DNA of 42,972 nucleotides from WGAL01 sp964570865 (GTDB lineage Bacteria; Bacteroidota; Ignavibacteria; Ignavibacteriales; Melioribacteraceae), in assembly GCA_964570865.1 (NCBI GenBank), contig CAZMZM010000016.1, forward strand, positions 1 to 42,972, in the 5' to 3' direction. The notes below the pieces were generated by a model that was not told the DNA's origin, did not search any database, and saw only the letters and a list, made by a program, of their open reading frames with translations. Positions 17,747-25,372 of the stretch are shown piece after piece; position 1 is the first letter of the stretch; every line of letters starts with the position of its first letter. The position numbers and the translations under genes were made by a program.

Positions 17747-18733
17747 TTAATTTTTAAACATTTTAACAACAGGAGTAAAGCCCTGCTTTAAGTAACCTCT
17801 GAACATCCCTTCCGTATTAAAGGAAATCGCTATGTTTCCGTCTTTATCCACAGCTATTAATCCTCCTCCGGCACCTTGTTTAACAAGTTTGTGCATAATT
17901 ATTTCATCCGCCGCTTTTTGAACGGAATCGTGTTTGTAAGCCATGCGGGCGGTCATGTCAAAAGCAACCGAATTACGAATAAAGTATTCGCCGTGTCCGG
18001 TACATGAAACTGCGCAAGTATTATTATCGGCATATGTTCCTGCACCAATAATAGGGGAATCGCCAATACGGTTCCAGCGTTTATTCGTCATTCCGCCGGT
18101 TGAAGTTCCTGCAGCAAGATTTCCGTAACTATCCAGAACAACACATCCTACGGTACCGTGTTTGTCCTCTCCCTCGGCTTTCTTCTTTGCTTTTATACGT
18201 TGTAAAGCATCCCAGCGAGATTGAGTAAAAAAATAGCTCGTATCAACTAAAGAGATTAAATTTTCTTCGGCAAATTCTTCGGCTCCTTCTCCGGCAAGTA
18301 ATACATGCGGACTTTTTTCCATTACCAATCTTGCCAAGCTAATCGGATTTTTTATATGACGTACACCCGCAACGGCTCCCGCCATCAAAGTTCTGCCATT
18401 CATTATCGAAGCATCCAATTCGTTTCTTCCTTCCCATGTAAACACAGCTCCTTTTCCCGCATTAAACAGCGGAGAATCCTCGAGGACATTAATCACTTTT
18501 TCAACACAGTCAAGTGCGGTTCCACCGCTTTCCAAAACTTCTTTCCCTCTATTTAACGCTTCGGTTAGCTTGTCTTCGTATTCTTTCTGTTTGTAATCAG
18601 GTATTTTACTTTTCGAAATAGTTCCTGCCCCGCCGTGTATTACAATAACATAATTTTTATCTGCGGATTTAAATTGCCCTAATACCAGAATTGATGAACA
18701 AAGAATTGTTAAAAATAGTTTTGTCAATATCAC
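17747..18733 (-). CDS. Isoaspartyl peptidase / type 2 L-asparaginase (Ntn hydrolase), exported
   Basis: 328 residues. The start is GTG at 18733; a hydrophobic signal peptide (TKLFLTILCSSILVLG) points to the periplasm. The plant-type asparaginase fold is clear: VIVIHGGAGTIS (29-40), NAGKGAVFT, then the autocleavage site KHGTVG, where Thr194 becomes the N-terminal nucleophile of the beta subunit. TSTGGMTNKRWNRIGDSPI and TGHGEYFIR complete the substrate pocket. It cleaves isoaspartyl dipeptides and, more weakly, L-asparagine. The GTGA at 18730-18733 overlaps the stop of the upstream histidine kinase by four bases, so translation is coupled. Confidence 0.93.
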   Translation of the reverse strand: MILTKLFLTILCSSILVLGQFKSADKNYVIVIHGGAGTISKSKIPDYKQKEYEDKLTEALNRGKEVLESGGTALDCVEKVINVLEDSPLFNAGKGAVFTWEGRNELDASIMNGRTLMAGAVAGVRHIKNPISLARLVMEKSPHVLLAGEGAEEFAEENLISLVDTSYFFTQSRWDALQRIKAKKKAEGEDKHGTVGCVVLDSYGNLAAGTSTGGMTNKRWNRIGDSPIIGAGTYADNNTCAVSCTGHGEYFIRNSVAFDMTARMAYKHDSVQKAADEIIMHKLVKQGAGGGLIAVDKDGNIAISFNTEGMFRGYLKQGFTPVVKMFKN

Positions 18734-20952
18734 TTTTTTGCTTTCGGTAATGTAAATTCAAATGTCGAGCCTTTTCCGTGTACACTATCAACAGAAACTT
18801 TTCCGCCGTGTTTTTCAACTAATTCTTTAACCAAAACTAAACCCAGTCCTGTCCCCGGTTCATTGTTAGTGCCCGGTGTTGAATGGTGAACATCAATGCG
18901 GAATAACTTTTCAAGATCTTTTTCATTAATTCCAATCCCGGTATCGACAACAGAGATAACATCTTCATCAGGCAACGATTTATGCTTTACTGTTATAGTT
19001 CCTCCGTTACCTGTAAATTTTATTGCGTTGGAAATTAGATTTCGTAAAATTGCTTGAAGTAAATCATAATCGGCAAAAACCATTGTATTGGGAATTACTT
19101 CCGAGAGTAAAGTTACCCCCTTTTGGTTTGCAACCGGGAATAAAAGCTCAAATAAATTATTAACCAATTCATTTAAGTTTAGCATCGTAAGATTAAACTC
19201 GAGCTTACCTCTTTGTGCTCTTGACCAAGTTAATAATCCGTCCAGCAACTCAAAGATATTTTCTGAAGTTTGATTTAATGCTCTAATTGCCTCTTTCACT
19301 TCCTGTTCGGTAAATGAGTCAAAATCCTCAACCAACATTCTGGAATAACCAAGTAGCGCTGTAAATGGACTTCTGAGATCGTGAGAAATAATCGAAAAGA
19401 ATTTATCTTTTGATTGAACTTCTTCTTCAAGTTTTTCTTTTGCCTTTCTTAATTCTTCTTCGGCATTCTTTAAATCACTTATTTCTCGGAATGTACCCTG
19501 AATAGCAACCGGTTTTTCATATTCAAAAAGCACTTTCGAGTTAAATGAAGCAATAGCGGTTGTTCCATCCTTACGAAGCATTTCAACTTCATAATTCTTT
19601 AGAAATCCTGTTTTCATAATATCTTTGTGAAACTTTTGTCGATCGTCAGGATTCGCATAAAATATATCCGAAGGCTTACCAATAAGTTCCTCCGGCAAAT
19701 ATCCGCTTACTTCTTTAATAGAAGGGCTGACAATCTCAATAATTCCATTTAAGTCAACCCGATAATATACGTCAACAAATGACTCGAATATTTCTCTGTA
19801 TTTTTTTTCACTGTTTACTAATTCAAGAATCAATTTTTCTTTTTGCTTAGCTTCCACTTTAAGCAGAGCGGAAGTTTCACGAAGTTCTGACAGTGATCTG
19901 TTTAGCTTAATATCGGATTGTTTTTTTGCAAGCGCTAATGTTGTGGTATTTGCAAAATATTTAAGGAAATCCAAATGTTCTTGCTTGGGTTGATATATAG
20001 AATCAAGCAATAAAAAAATTGCGCCGAAAATTTGTTCTTTATCTTTAAGAGAGATGAAATAAAAAGAACAATTTATTTTTTTTCCTAAAAACTCTTTTCC
20101 TCCTTCAAAATATTCGACATCAGATTTTTTTAAAAACTCTTCAAACAATTCTATTTTAATTGTATTTTCGATCAATTCTCTGAAATTTCCGGTTAGATTA
20201 ATTTCGCTGCAAATTGAAAAACCGTTGTTTTTGAAACCAACAAATGCAGCACAGGATTGAGTGCCCAGCCACTTTAAAGTTAAAATATTTTCCAAAGCAA
20301 TTGAATAAAGATTGTCCAGCTCAACGTTATTTGCAACGGAATTTAAAAGATTATTTATTACAACCTGAGACTGAAGCAAATGTTCGTTTCTTTCCTCTGC
20401 TTCTTTCCGTTTTGTAATATCTTCCTTAATTGCCACAAAATGGGTAATATCATTACTACTATTAAAGACCGGAAATATTCGTGCATCTTCCCAATAAAGT
20501 GTTCCGTCTTTCCTTTTGTTATGAAATTGACCGGCCCAAATTTTTCCTGCCGTAATTGTATCCCAGAGTTCCTGATAAAAACTTAAAGGTTGTTCTCCCG
20601 ATTTAAGTATTCTTGGGTTTTGACCAATTGCTTCCTCGAACGAGTAACCTGTTACTTGTGTAAACTTTTTGTTTACATAAATAATACTCCCTGCAAGGTT
20701 TGTAATAACAATGGAAGCGGCGCTCTGTTCTGTTCCCTGATAGAACAAATTTAGTTTTTCTTCTATTTCCTGACGTTCAATAATTGCGTCTTTTAAACCC
20801 TCTGTCTGTCTGTTAAGTTCATTTTCAAGGTAAGTTTTAATCTTCTCCAAACTTGGCTCCAACTCCTTACAATTTTTTTTCTCAAGTCCGGAGGAAATCT
20901 CAGATAGGATTTCAGCAAAATCTTTAGCGCTTTGACTATTTTTTTGCGACAA
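18730..20952 (-). CDS. PAS-GAF-PAS sensor histidine kinase, soluble
   Basis: 740 residues, with no membrane segment. The order is an N-terminal coiled coil, PAS about 70-185 (ending FVAIKEDITKRKEAEER), a GAF-like domain about 200-345, PAS about 380-495, a linker helix, HisKA with phosphoacceptor His524 (FFSIISHDLRSPFTALLGY), and HATPase_c with an N-box (NLISNAIKF), DTGIGI and GTGLGLVLVKEL. The start is TTG at 20952 with GAGGAA about seven bases before it. It should autophosphorylate and pass phosphate to a response regulator, but none is encoded nearby. It is followed by the overlapping asparaginase gene. The kinase core is very similar to that of the large kinase at 32080-36234, so the two are likely paralogues. 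Confidence 0.92.
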   Translation of the reverse strand: MSQKNSQSAKDFAEILSEISSGLEKKNCKELEPSLEKIKTYLENELNRQTEGLKDAIIERQEIEEKLNLFYQGTEQSAASIVITNLAGSIIYVNKKFTQVTGYSFEEAIGQNPRILKSGEQPLSFYQELWDTITAGKIWAGQFHNKRKDGTLYWEDARIFPVFNSSNDITHFVAIKEDITKRKEAEERNEHLLQSQVVINNLLNSVANNVELDNLYSIALENILTLKWLGTQSCAAFVGFKNNGFSICSEINLTGNFRELIENTIKIELFEEFLKKSDVEYFEGGKEFLGKKINCSFYFISLKDKEQIFGAIFLLLDSIYQPKQEHLDFLKYFANTTTLALAKKQSDIKLNRSLSELRETSALLKVEAKQKEKLILELVNSEKKYREIFESFVDVYYRVDLNGIIEIVSPSIKEVSGYLPEELIGKPSDIFYANPDDRQKFHKDIMKTGFLKNYEVEMLRKDGTTAIASFNSKVLFEYEKPVAIQGTFREISDLKNAEEELRKAKEKLEEEVQSKDKFFSIISHDLRSPFTALLGYSRMLVEDFDSFTEQEVKEAIRALNQTSENIFELLDGLLTWSRAQRGKLEFNLTMLNLNELVNNLFELLFPVANQKGVTLLSEVIPNTMVFADYDLLQAILRNLISNAIKFTGNGGTITVKHKSLPDEDVISVVDTGIGINEKDLEKLFRIDVHHSTPGTNNEPGTGLGLVLVKELVEKHGGKVSVDSVHGKGSTFEFTLPKAKK

Positions 20953-21092
20953 ATTACATTCCTCAAAAAATTAATGATAGTTAAAATAATTTAAAATTAA
21001 CTCAAAATAAAGAACTTCTTCAAACAAATATGCTATTATTAATAACCCGTTTCATCTTTTTTTCCTATTTTTGAAATAAAAAAATTACGATA

Positions 21093-21413
21093 ATGATAAA
21101 ACTACTTGAACTTTCGATAATTATTTTTCTGTTTAATCTCCCGTTTGGATACTGGAGAGCAAACGTTCGCAAGTTTTCCCTCCAATGGGCGTTGGCAATT
21201 CACTTACCTATTCCGGTTGTAATATTCATCCGTATTTATTCCAATGTCGGATTCTCAATTGAATCGTACATCTTTTTTGTTACGGCATTTTTTCTCGGGC
21301 AATTTGCCGGCAATAAATTATTTATATATTGGAAAGAAAAATATTCGGCATCACTTACTTCATGCTTGGTAATGGATTTGGTAAACAGAAAAAAAATCTT
21401 TTCCGATCAATAA
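21093..21413 (+). CDS. Small membrane protein, three TM segments, unknown function
   Basis: 106 residues. Hydrophobic stretches at about 5-20, 33-50 and 57-75, with the charged motif GYWRANVRKFSLQW between the first two and a hydrophilic tail ending NRKKIFSDQ. No motif I can assign. No clear SD. It is divergent from the histidine kinase (140-base gap) and convergent with the gene at 21433-21744. The even hydrophobic/charged pattern and codon use suggest a real gene; a role cannot be given. Confidence 0.65.
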   Translation: MIKLLELSIIIFLFNLPFGYWRANVRKFSLQWALAIHLPIPVVIFIRIYSNVGFSIESYIFFVTAFFLGQFAGNKLFIYWKEKYSASLTSCLVMDLVNRKKIFSDQ

Positions 21414-21432
21414 CTTAAGCATTAATTATTTT

Positions 21433-21744
21433 TCAATACTTCGGTTCCCAATCAACGCCGTCGCAAGGGACGTAGTGCGCTGTAGGATGTTGGTCGTATT
21501 TAGTGCAAAGTATTGCGGTTTCATCAAAATGTTTGCATCGTGAACATAAAGTATCGGTTAATATACGTTTGTTTTTCTCCTTAAAAAGCTGCATCTGTAT
21601 TATGGCGGGATGAATGATAATTACATAGATTGAAATAATTGCTGCCGACCACCAAAATTTGTAATCGATGAAATCAAAAGAGAACCAGAGCGCCAGAATC
21701 AACAGCCCTGTTCTGATAATTCCCCAAAAAATTATTTCACCCAT
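21433..21744 (-). CDS. Two-TM protein with C-terminal four-cysteine cluster
   Basis: 103 residues. Two hydrophobic segments (about 4-24 and 30-50) are followed by a hydrophilic tail with Cys67, Cys70, Cys80 and Cys94 (CSRCKHFDE, TAILCTKYDQ, YVPCDGVDW), a plausible zinc-ribbon-like or iron-sulfur site. The start overlaps the stop of the M14 gene by one base (TAATG), so the two are translationally coupled. The family is not recognised; the cysteine spacing is seen, metal binding is inferred. Confidence 0.7.
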   Translation of the reverse strand: MGEIIFWGIIRTGLLILALWFSFDFIDYKFWWSAAIISIYVIIIHPAIIQMQLFKEKNKRILTDTLCSRCKHFDETAILCTKYDQHPTAHYVPCDGVDWEPKY

Positions 21745-23144
21745 TATTCCTCTAAACTAATAATTGCGTTCGGGATGTCAAAATCATTTTTTGCAAGATT
21801 GATAAGAAACCCGTTAACTACAATAAAATCAATTTCATTTTCATTATTTCTCATGTAAAAATTGGCAAAATTTCCGGGAAATATTTCATGATTAATATTC
21901 TCCTTATCGTAATTAATATTAAAACTGAAGGGAGAAATTTTTTCTGAGTCAATTTTTTTGTCTAAAATAATTGTAGTTATTCCCTTTCGGAAAAACTCAA
22001 AGTGATCAATTTTAAATTCATTTTCTTCGGTAATTTCAAGTTGTTCATAGTTTCCCGCCAAAGCTGAATATCCATATAAATCGTATTCTTCAAATCCGAA
22101 ATAAGTGGATAAATCACCGACAGCTTCAATTTTCCCTTCGTAGATAAGACGTTTTTCTTTAGGTAAGTAAACCTGAGTTCTTTTTATTCCGATATCAACT
22201 ATATACTTATCTCTCAGTTTTACGTTTCGTATTATTAAATCAAGCAAAGTTTCTTTGTTATCGGGAATCTTATTATAAATTTTTTGTCCCGATGCACTAT
22301 ATTTTTCTTCGGCGATGTAATTTAAAGTAGTAACAAATGCGGAAAAGAAAACTTTTCTGATATATTCCTTATCCTTGTCCTCTTTCCACCTGCCGGCTTC
22401 GATTAAAATAACCGATGAATTTCTTGCCGCAAAATTATCGCCAAAGGCGCGCGGTTCATATTCCTCGTTGTATTTCGCAATATGTCCTGGAATAAAATTG
22501 CAAAGTGCATTAGCGGTTTTACCGATTACGCTCATCGCTTTTTTACGAGCTTCGCTTAATTCTTTACGCCGATTCATTACCGTTGCTAAAAATGAAATTG
22601 CCGTAGATTTATTCCCGTTACCAGCGGCATACCAGCCGTCTTGGTCATGAAGGTTTAGTGAAAAATCAGGATTAATCTCTCTGAAAACTCTATCTAAAAT
22701 TTCCGATTCCGGTGAAACTAAATCCACGGCATCACGATTTATGTCAATTCCCAAAGCATTGTATCTGCTTATAATTTCGGCGCCGTCCGGATTAAGCAAA
22801 GGAATATAATACAATGTAATTTTAGAAAAAAGCCATTCGCAAAAAGAAGTGAACTGCGGTTTGGAAATAAAATTCAGGAAATCAAAAAATGTGCGTGTCG
22901 CCGTCGATTCGTTACCATGCATCTGTGACCAAGCAAGCACATTAATTTTACCCGTACCAACAGTTGCTCCGTAAATTACTTTTCCGTTTACCGATTTTCC
23001 CAACTGTTTAATATTAATTGTTTTTCTCTTTCTGTGATAACCTAATAGCGGAATGATTTCCCTGTACCTGACAAAAGTACCTGAAAGCGAATTTTCCCGA
23101 TAATTTTCAAAACTGTCAAAAATATCTTGAAGTGAAAATAACAT
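21744..23144 (-). CDS. M14-family zinc carboxypeptidase with extra C-terminal domain
   Basis: 466 residues without a signal peptide. Residues about 20-285 form an M14 peptidase: zinc ligands His76 and Glu79 in QMHGNES, His165 in NLHDQD, and the catalytic base Glu248 in VILIEAGRW. PLLNPDGAE and DINRDA are typical substrate-site motifs. The remaining 180 residues are not part of the usual fold. LLDLIIRNVKL, VDIGIKR and EGKIEAVGDLS, with a late DFIVVNGFLI, resemble the composite beta-sandwich that flanks the barrel in amidohydrolases, but no barrel is present. It probably removes C-terminal residues from cytoplasmic peptides. It is co-transcribed with the four-cysteine membrane protein. The C-terminal reading is an inference from pattern. 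Confidence 0.85.
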   Translation of the reverse strand: MLFSLQDIFDSFENYRENSLSGTFVRYREIIPLLGYHRKRKTINIKQLGKSVNGKVIYGATVGTGKINVLAWSQMHGNESTATRTFFDFLNFISKPQFTSFCEWLFSKITLYYIPLLNPDGAEIISRYNALGIDINRDAVDLVSPESEILDRVFREINPDFSLNLHDQDGWYAAGNGNKSTAISFLATVMNRRKELSEARKKAMSVIGKTANALCNFIPGHIAKYNEEYEPRAFGDNFAARNSSVILIEAGRWKEDKDKEYIRKVFFSAFVTTLNYIAEEKYSASGQKIYNKIPDNKETLLDLIIRNVKLRDKYIVDIGIKRTQVYLPKEKRLIYEGKIEAVGDLSTYFGFEEYDLYGYSALAGNYEQLEITEENEFKIDHFEFFRKGITTIILDKKIDSEKISPFSFNINYDKENINHEIFPGNFANFYMRNNENEIDFIVVNGFLINLAKNDFDIPNAIISLEE

Positions 23145-23189
23145 TTTTGCGAAACCTTATTTTAATCCCGACTAAATATAGTACAATTA

Positions 23190-23220
23190 ATTGAAAATTG
23201 AGAATGGAGAATTGATAATT
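23190..23220. repeat. Degenerate period-7 intergenic repeat (ATTGATA type)
   Basis: Four consecutive heptamers ATTGAAA, ATTGAGA, ATGGAGA, ATTGATA, then ATT. The same design occurs at 37537-37567. It lies between the M14 peptidase start and obg. Confidence 0.8.
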
Positions 23221-23310
23221 GGTTTTTATAAATTTGCGTAGGTTGATTTTTGGGGCTGATAAAAGTTTGTCATCTTAGATTGTAAATGATTAATTTTAAT
23301 TTTTTAATAT

Positions 23311-24315
23311 GTGAGAATTAATGTGTTTATAGACGAAGCAAAGATATTTATAAAAGCAGGCGACGGAGGAAACGGTGCTGTCGCTTTTAGACGGGAAAAG
23401 TTTGTTCCCAAAGGTGGACCCGCAGGGGGAAACGGCGGAAAGGGAGGCGATGTAATTTTTTTAGCGGATAATAATCTGCTTACTCTGCTTGATTTCAGAT
23501 ACAAAAAAAAGTACGTTGCCGAAAAAGGGGTTCCCGGCGGTAAATCCCTTAAAGATGGAAAAAACGGAGACGACATCATAATAAAAGTGCCTGTCGGAAC
23601 GGTAATAATTGATGCGGAAACAAATGAAGTTTTATACGATTTATCTGAAAACGGTGAGCAGTTTATCGCCGCAAAAGGAGGACGAGGCGGAAAGGGAAAT
23701 TCAAATTTTGCCACTTCCACAAACCAAACACCTCGTTATGCCGAAGATGGAAAACCCGGGGAAGAAAGGATGCTGAAGCTTGAGTTAAAAATGATCGCCG
23801 ATGTTGGTTTGGTAGGATTTCCAAACGCCGGAAAGTCAACGTTTATTTCGGTTGTTTCCGCCGCAAAACCTAAAATTGCCGATTACCCTTTTACAACACT
23901 TCAGCCGAATCTCGGCATTGTTAATTATCGCGACCACAGAAGTTTTGTTATTGCCGATATTCCCGGAATAATTGACGGAGCGCACAAAGGAAAGGGGCTG
24001 GGACATAAATTTCTAAAACATATCGAACGAACCAAAACACTTCTGATATTAATCGACGTTACCGAAGAAAATCCCCAACAAGTTTACGACACCCTAATTT
24101 CCGAACTGGAAAATTACAGCGATATTTTAATTAATAAAACCAAGATTGTTGCGTTTTCAAAAATTGATTTATTATCAGACGAGGATTTATCAAAACTGAA
24201 AAAGAAAAAACTATCCGGCTACAATGATGAGATTTTCTTTCTTTCATCCGTCGCAAAATTAGGAATTCCGGAATTGCTTAACAGACTTTGGCAAGAAATA
24301 GAAAGTGAATCTTAA
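23311..24315 (+). CDS. obg: Obg GTPase (ribosome assembly / stress)
   Basis: 334 residues, the short Obg form without the C-terminal OCT domain. The Gly-rich Obg fold (1-160: GDGGNGAVAFRREKFVPKGG, GGRGGKGNSNFATST) is followed by the G domain: GFPNAGKST (169-177), DYPFTTLQPNLG switch, DIPGIIDGAHKGKGLG and the SKID base-recognition motif. It binds the large ribosomal subunit in a GTP-dependent way. The start is taken as GTG at 23311; a nearby ATG at 23309 runs straight into a stop. No SD is evident. A possible promoter (TTGTCA at 23267, 17 bases to TTAATT at 23290) would give an almost leaderless RNA. Overlaps the permease gene by 11 bases. Confidence 0.95.
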   Translation: MRINVFIDEAKIFIKAGDGGNGAVAFRREKFVPKGGPAGGNGGKGGDVIFLADNNLLTLLDFRYKKKYVAEKGVPGGKSLKDGKNGDDIIIKVPVGTVIIDAETNEVLYDLSENGEQFIAAKGGRGGKGNSNFATSTNQTPRYAEDGKPGEERMLKLELKMIADVGLVGFPNAGKSTFISVVSAAKPKIADYPFTTLQPNLGIVNYRDHRSFVIADIPGIIDGAHKGKGLGHKFLKHIERTKTLLILIDVTEENPQQVYDTLISELENYSDILINKTKIVAFSKIDLLSDEDLSKLKKKKLSGYNDEIFFLSSVAKLGIPELLNRLWQEIESES

Positions 24316-25303
24316 ACGGTTATATTATTCGATATTCCTCTCACTTTTAGGGTTATTTTTCCTTGCTTTAATTGCGCTCCTTTTCGGTTCGGTTAAAACC
24401 GATTTCCATCAGCTTTACGCTATTTTTTTCGGGAACAATAATTCTACACTTTCCGACATCATTTTTAGAATTCGTCTTCCTCGCGTGTTACTGGCAATTG
24501 CCGTTGGAGGAGGATTAGCCTCGGCAGGAGCTGTTCTTCAGGCAATACTAAAAAATCCTCTTGCCGAACCTTATATTCTCGGCGTTTCAAGCGGAGGAAC
24601 TTTCGGAGCAATGATTTCATTCTTGTTTGGTTTATCATTTATCTTTACACAACTTTTCTCCTTTACCGGAGCACTTCTTGTGATTTTTATTCTGCTTAAG
24701 CTCAGCAACAGAAAAGGACGTTTAATCGGTTCAAGTTCTCTTTTGCTTACCGGAGTAATGCTCGGCGCTTTTTTCGGTGCGGCAATATTGATTTTTCTTA
24801 CTTTGATGAGAGAAAATCTGCAGACTGCCGTTTTTTGGTTAATCGGTTCGTTATCCTTTGCCTCGCCGGCCGATTCGATTTACATACTTGTTTTTTCAAT
24901 TCTGATTTCTCTTTTTCTTTCATTTCTGGGATTTCGCTTAAACCTTATTGCAATGGGTGAAGAAGAAGCGGGAACGCTGGGACTAAATGTTACCGCAACG
25001 AAAAACATAGCTTTAACAGCAAGCGGATTATTGGTGGGCGGAATTGTTTCCGTATCGGGTGTAATCGGATTTGTCGGAATGATTGTTCCGCATCTAATCA
25101 GAATAAAATTCGGTTTCGATAACCGGTTTGTAATTCCCCTTTCATTTTTTGCCGGAGCTGCCCTTCTATTAATTTCGGATACAATCGCCCGCGTAATTAT
25201 TTTACCCGGCGAACTTCCGGTCGGAGCAATAACCGCTTTGATAGGCGCACCTGTTTTTATCTACCTTCTTCGCAAACGATTTTACCTTTACGGGAATCTT
25301 TAG
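24305..25303 (+). CDS. FecCD/BtuC-type ABC transporter permease
   Basis: 332 residues with about ten hydrophobic segments. Family signatures are RLPRVLLAIAVGGGLASAGAVLQ (first half of the permease), GVSSGGTFGAM, and the C-terminal coupling region SVSGVIGFVGMIVPH followed by LPVGAITALIGAPVF. It would be the membrane subunit for uptake of an iron-siderophore, haem or cobalamin. The start is GTG at 24305, inside the end of obg. No ATP-binding protein or substrate-binding protein is encoded next to it, so its partners must lie elsewhere. The nearest candidate outer-membrane partner in the window is the TonB receptor at 8541, a link that is only a guess. Confidence 0.93.
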   Translation: MNLKRLYYSIFLSLLGLFFLALIALLFGSVKTDFHQLYAIFFGNNNSTLSDIIFRIRLPRVLLAIAVGGGLASAGAVLQAILKNPLAEPYILGVSSGGTFGAMISFLFGLSFIFTQLFSFTGALLVIFILLKLSNRKGRLIGSSSLLLTGVMLGAFFGAAILIFLTLMRENLQTAVFWLIGSLSFASPADSIYILVFSILISLFLSFLGFRLNLIAMGEEEAGTLGLNVTATKNIALTASGLLVGGIVSVSGVIGFVGMIVPHLIRIKFGFDNRFVIPLSFFAGAALLLISDTIARVIILPGELPVGAITALIGAPVFIYLLRKRFYLYGNL

Positions 25304-25372
25304 AAACTTTTTGAGCATTTAACTTTTTTATTAGTAACAAATCAGTTAGATTATCTCTTTACAATAATATTT

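Noticed and set aside
23304..23720. 138-codon minus-strand ORF, Pro/Phe-rich
   Set aside because: It is the antisense of the Gly-rich Obg fold; glycine codons read backwards give Pro/Ala/Phe. No SD and no sensible protein.
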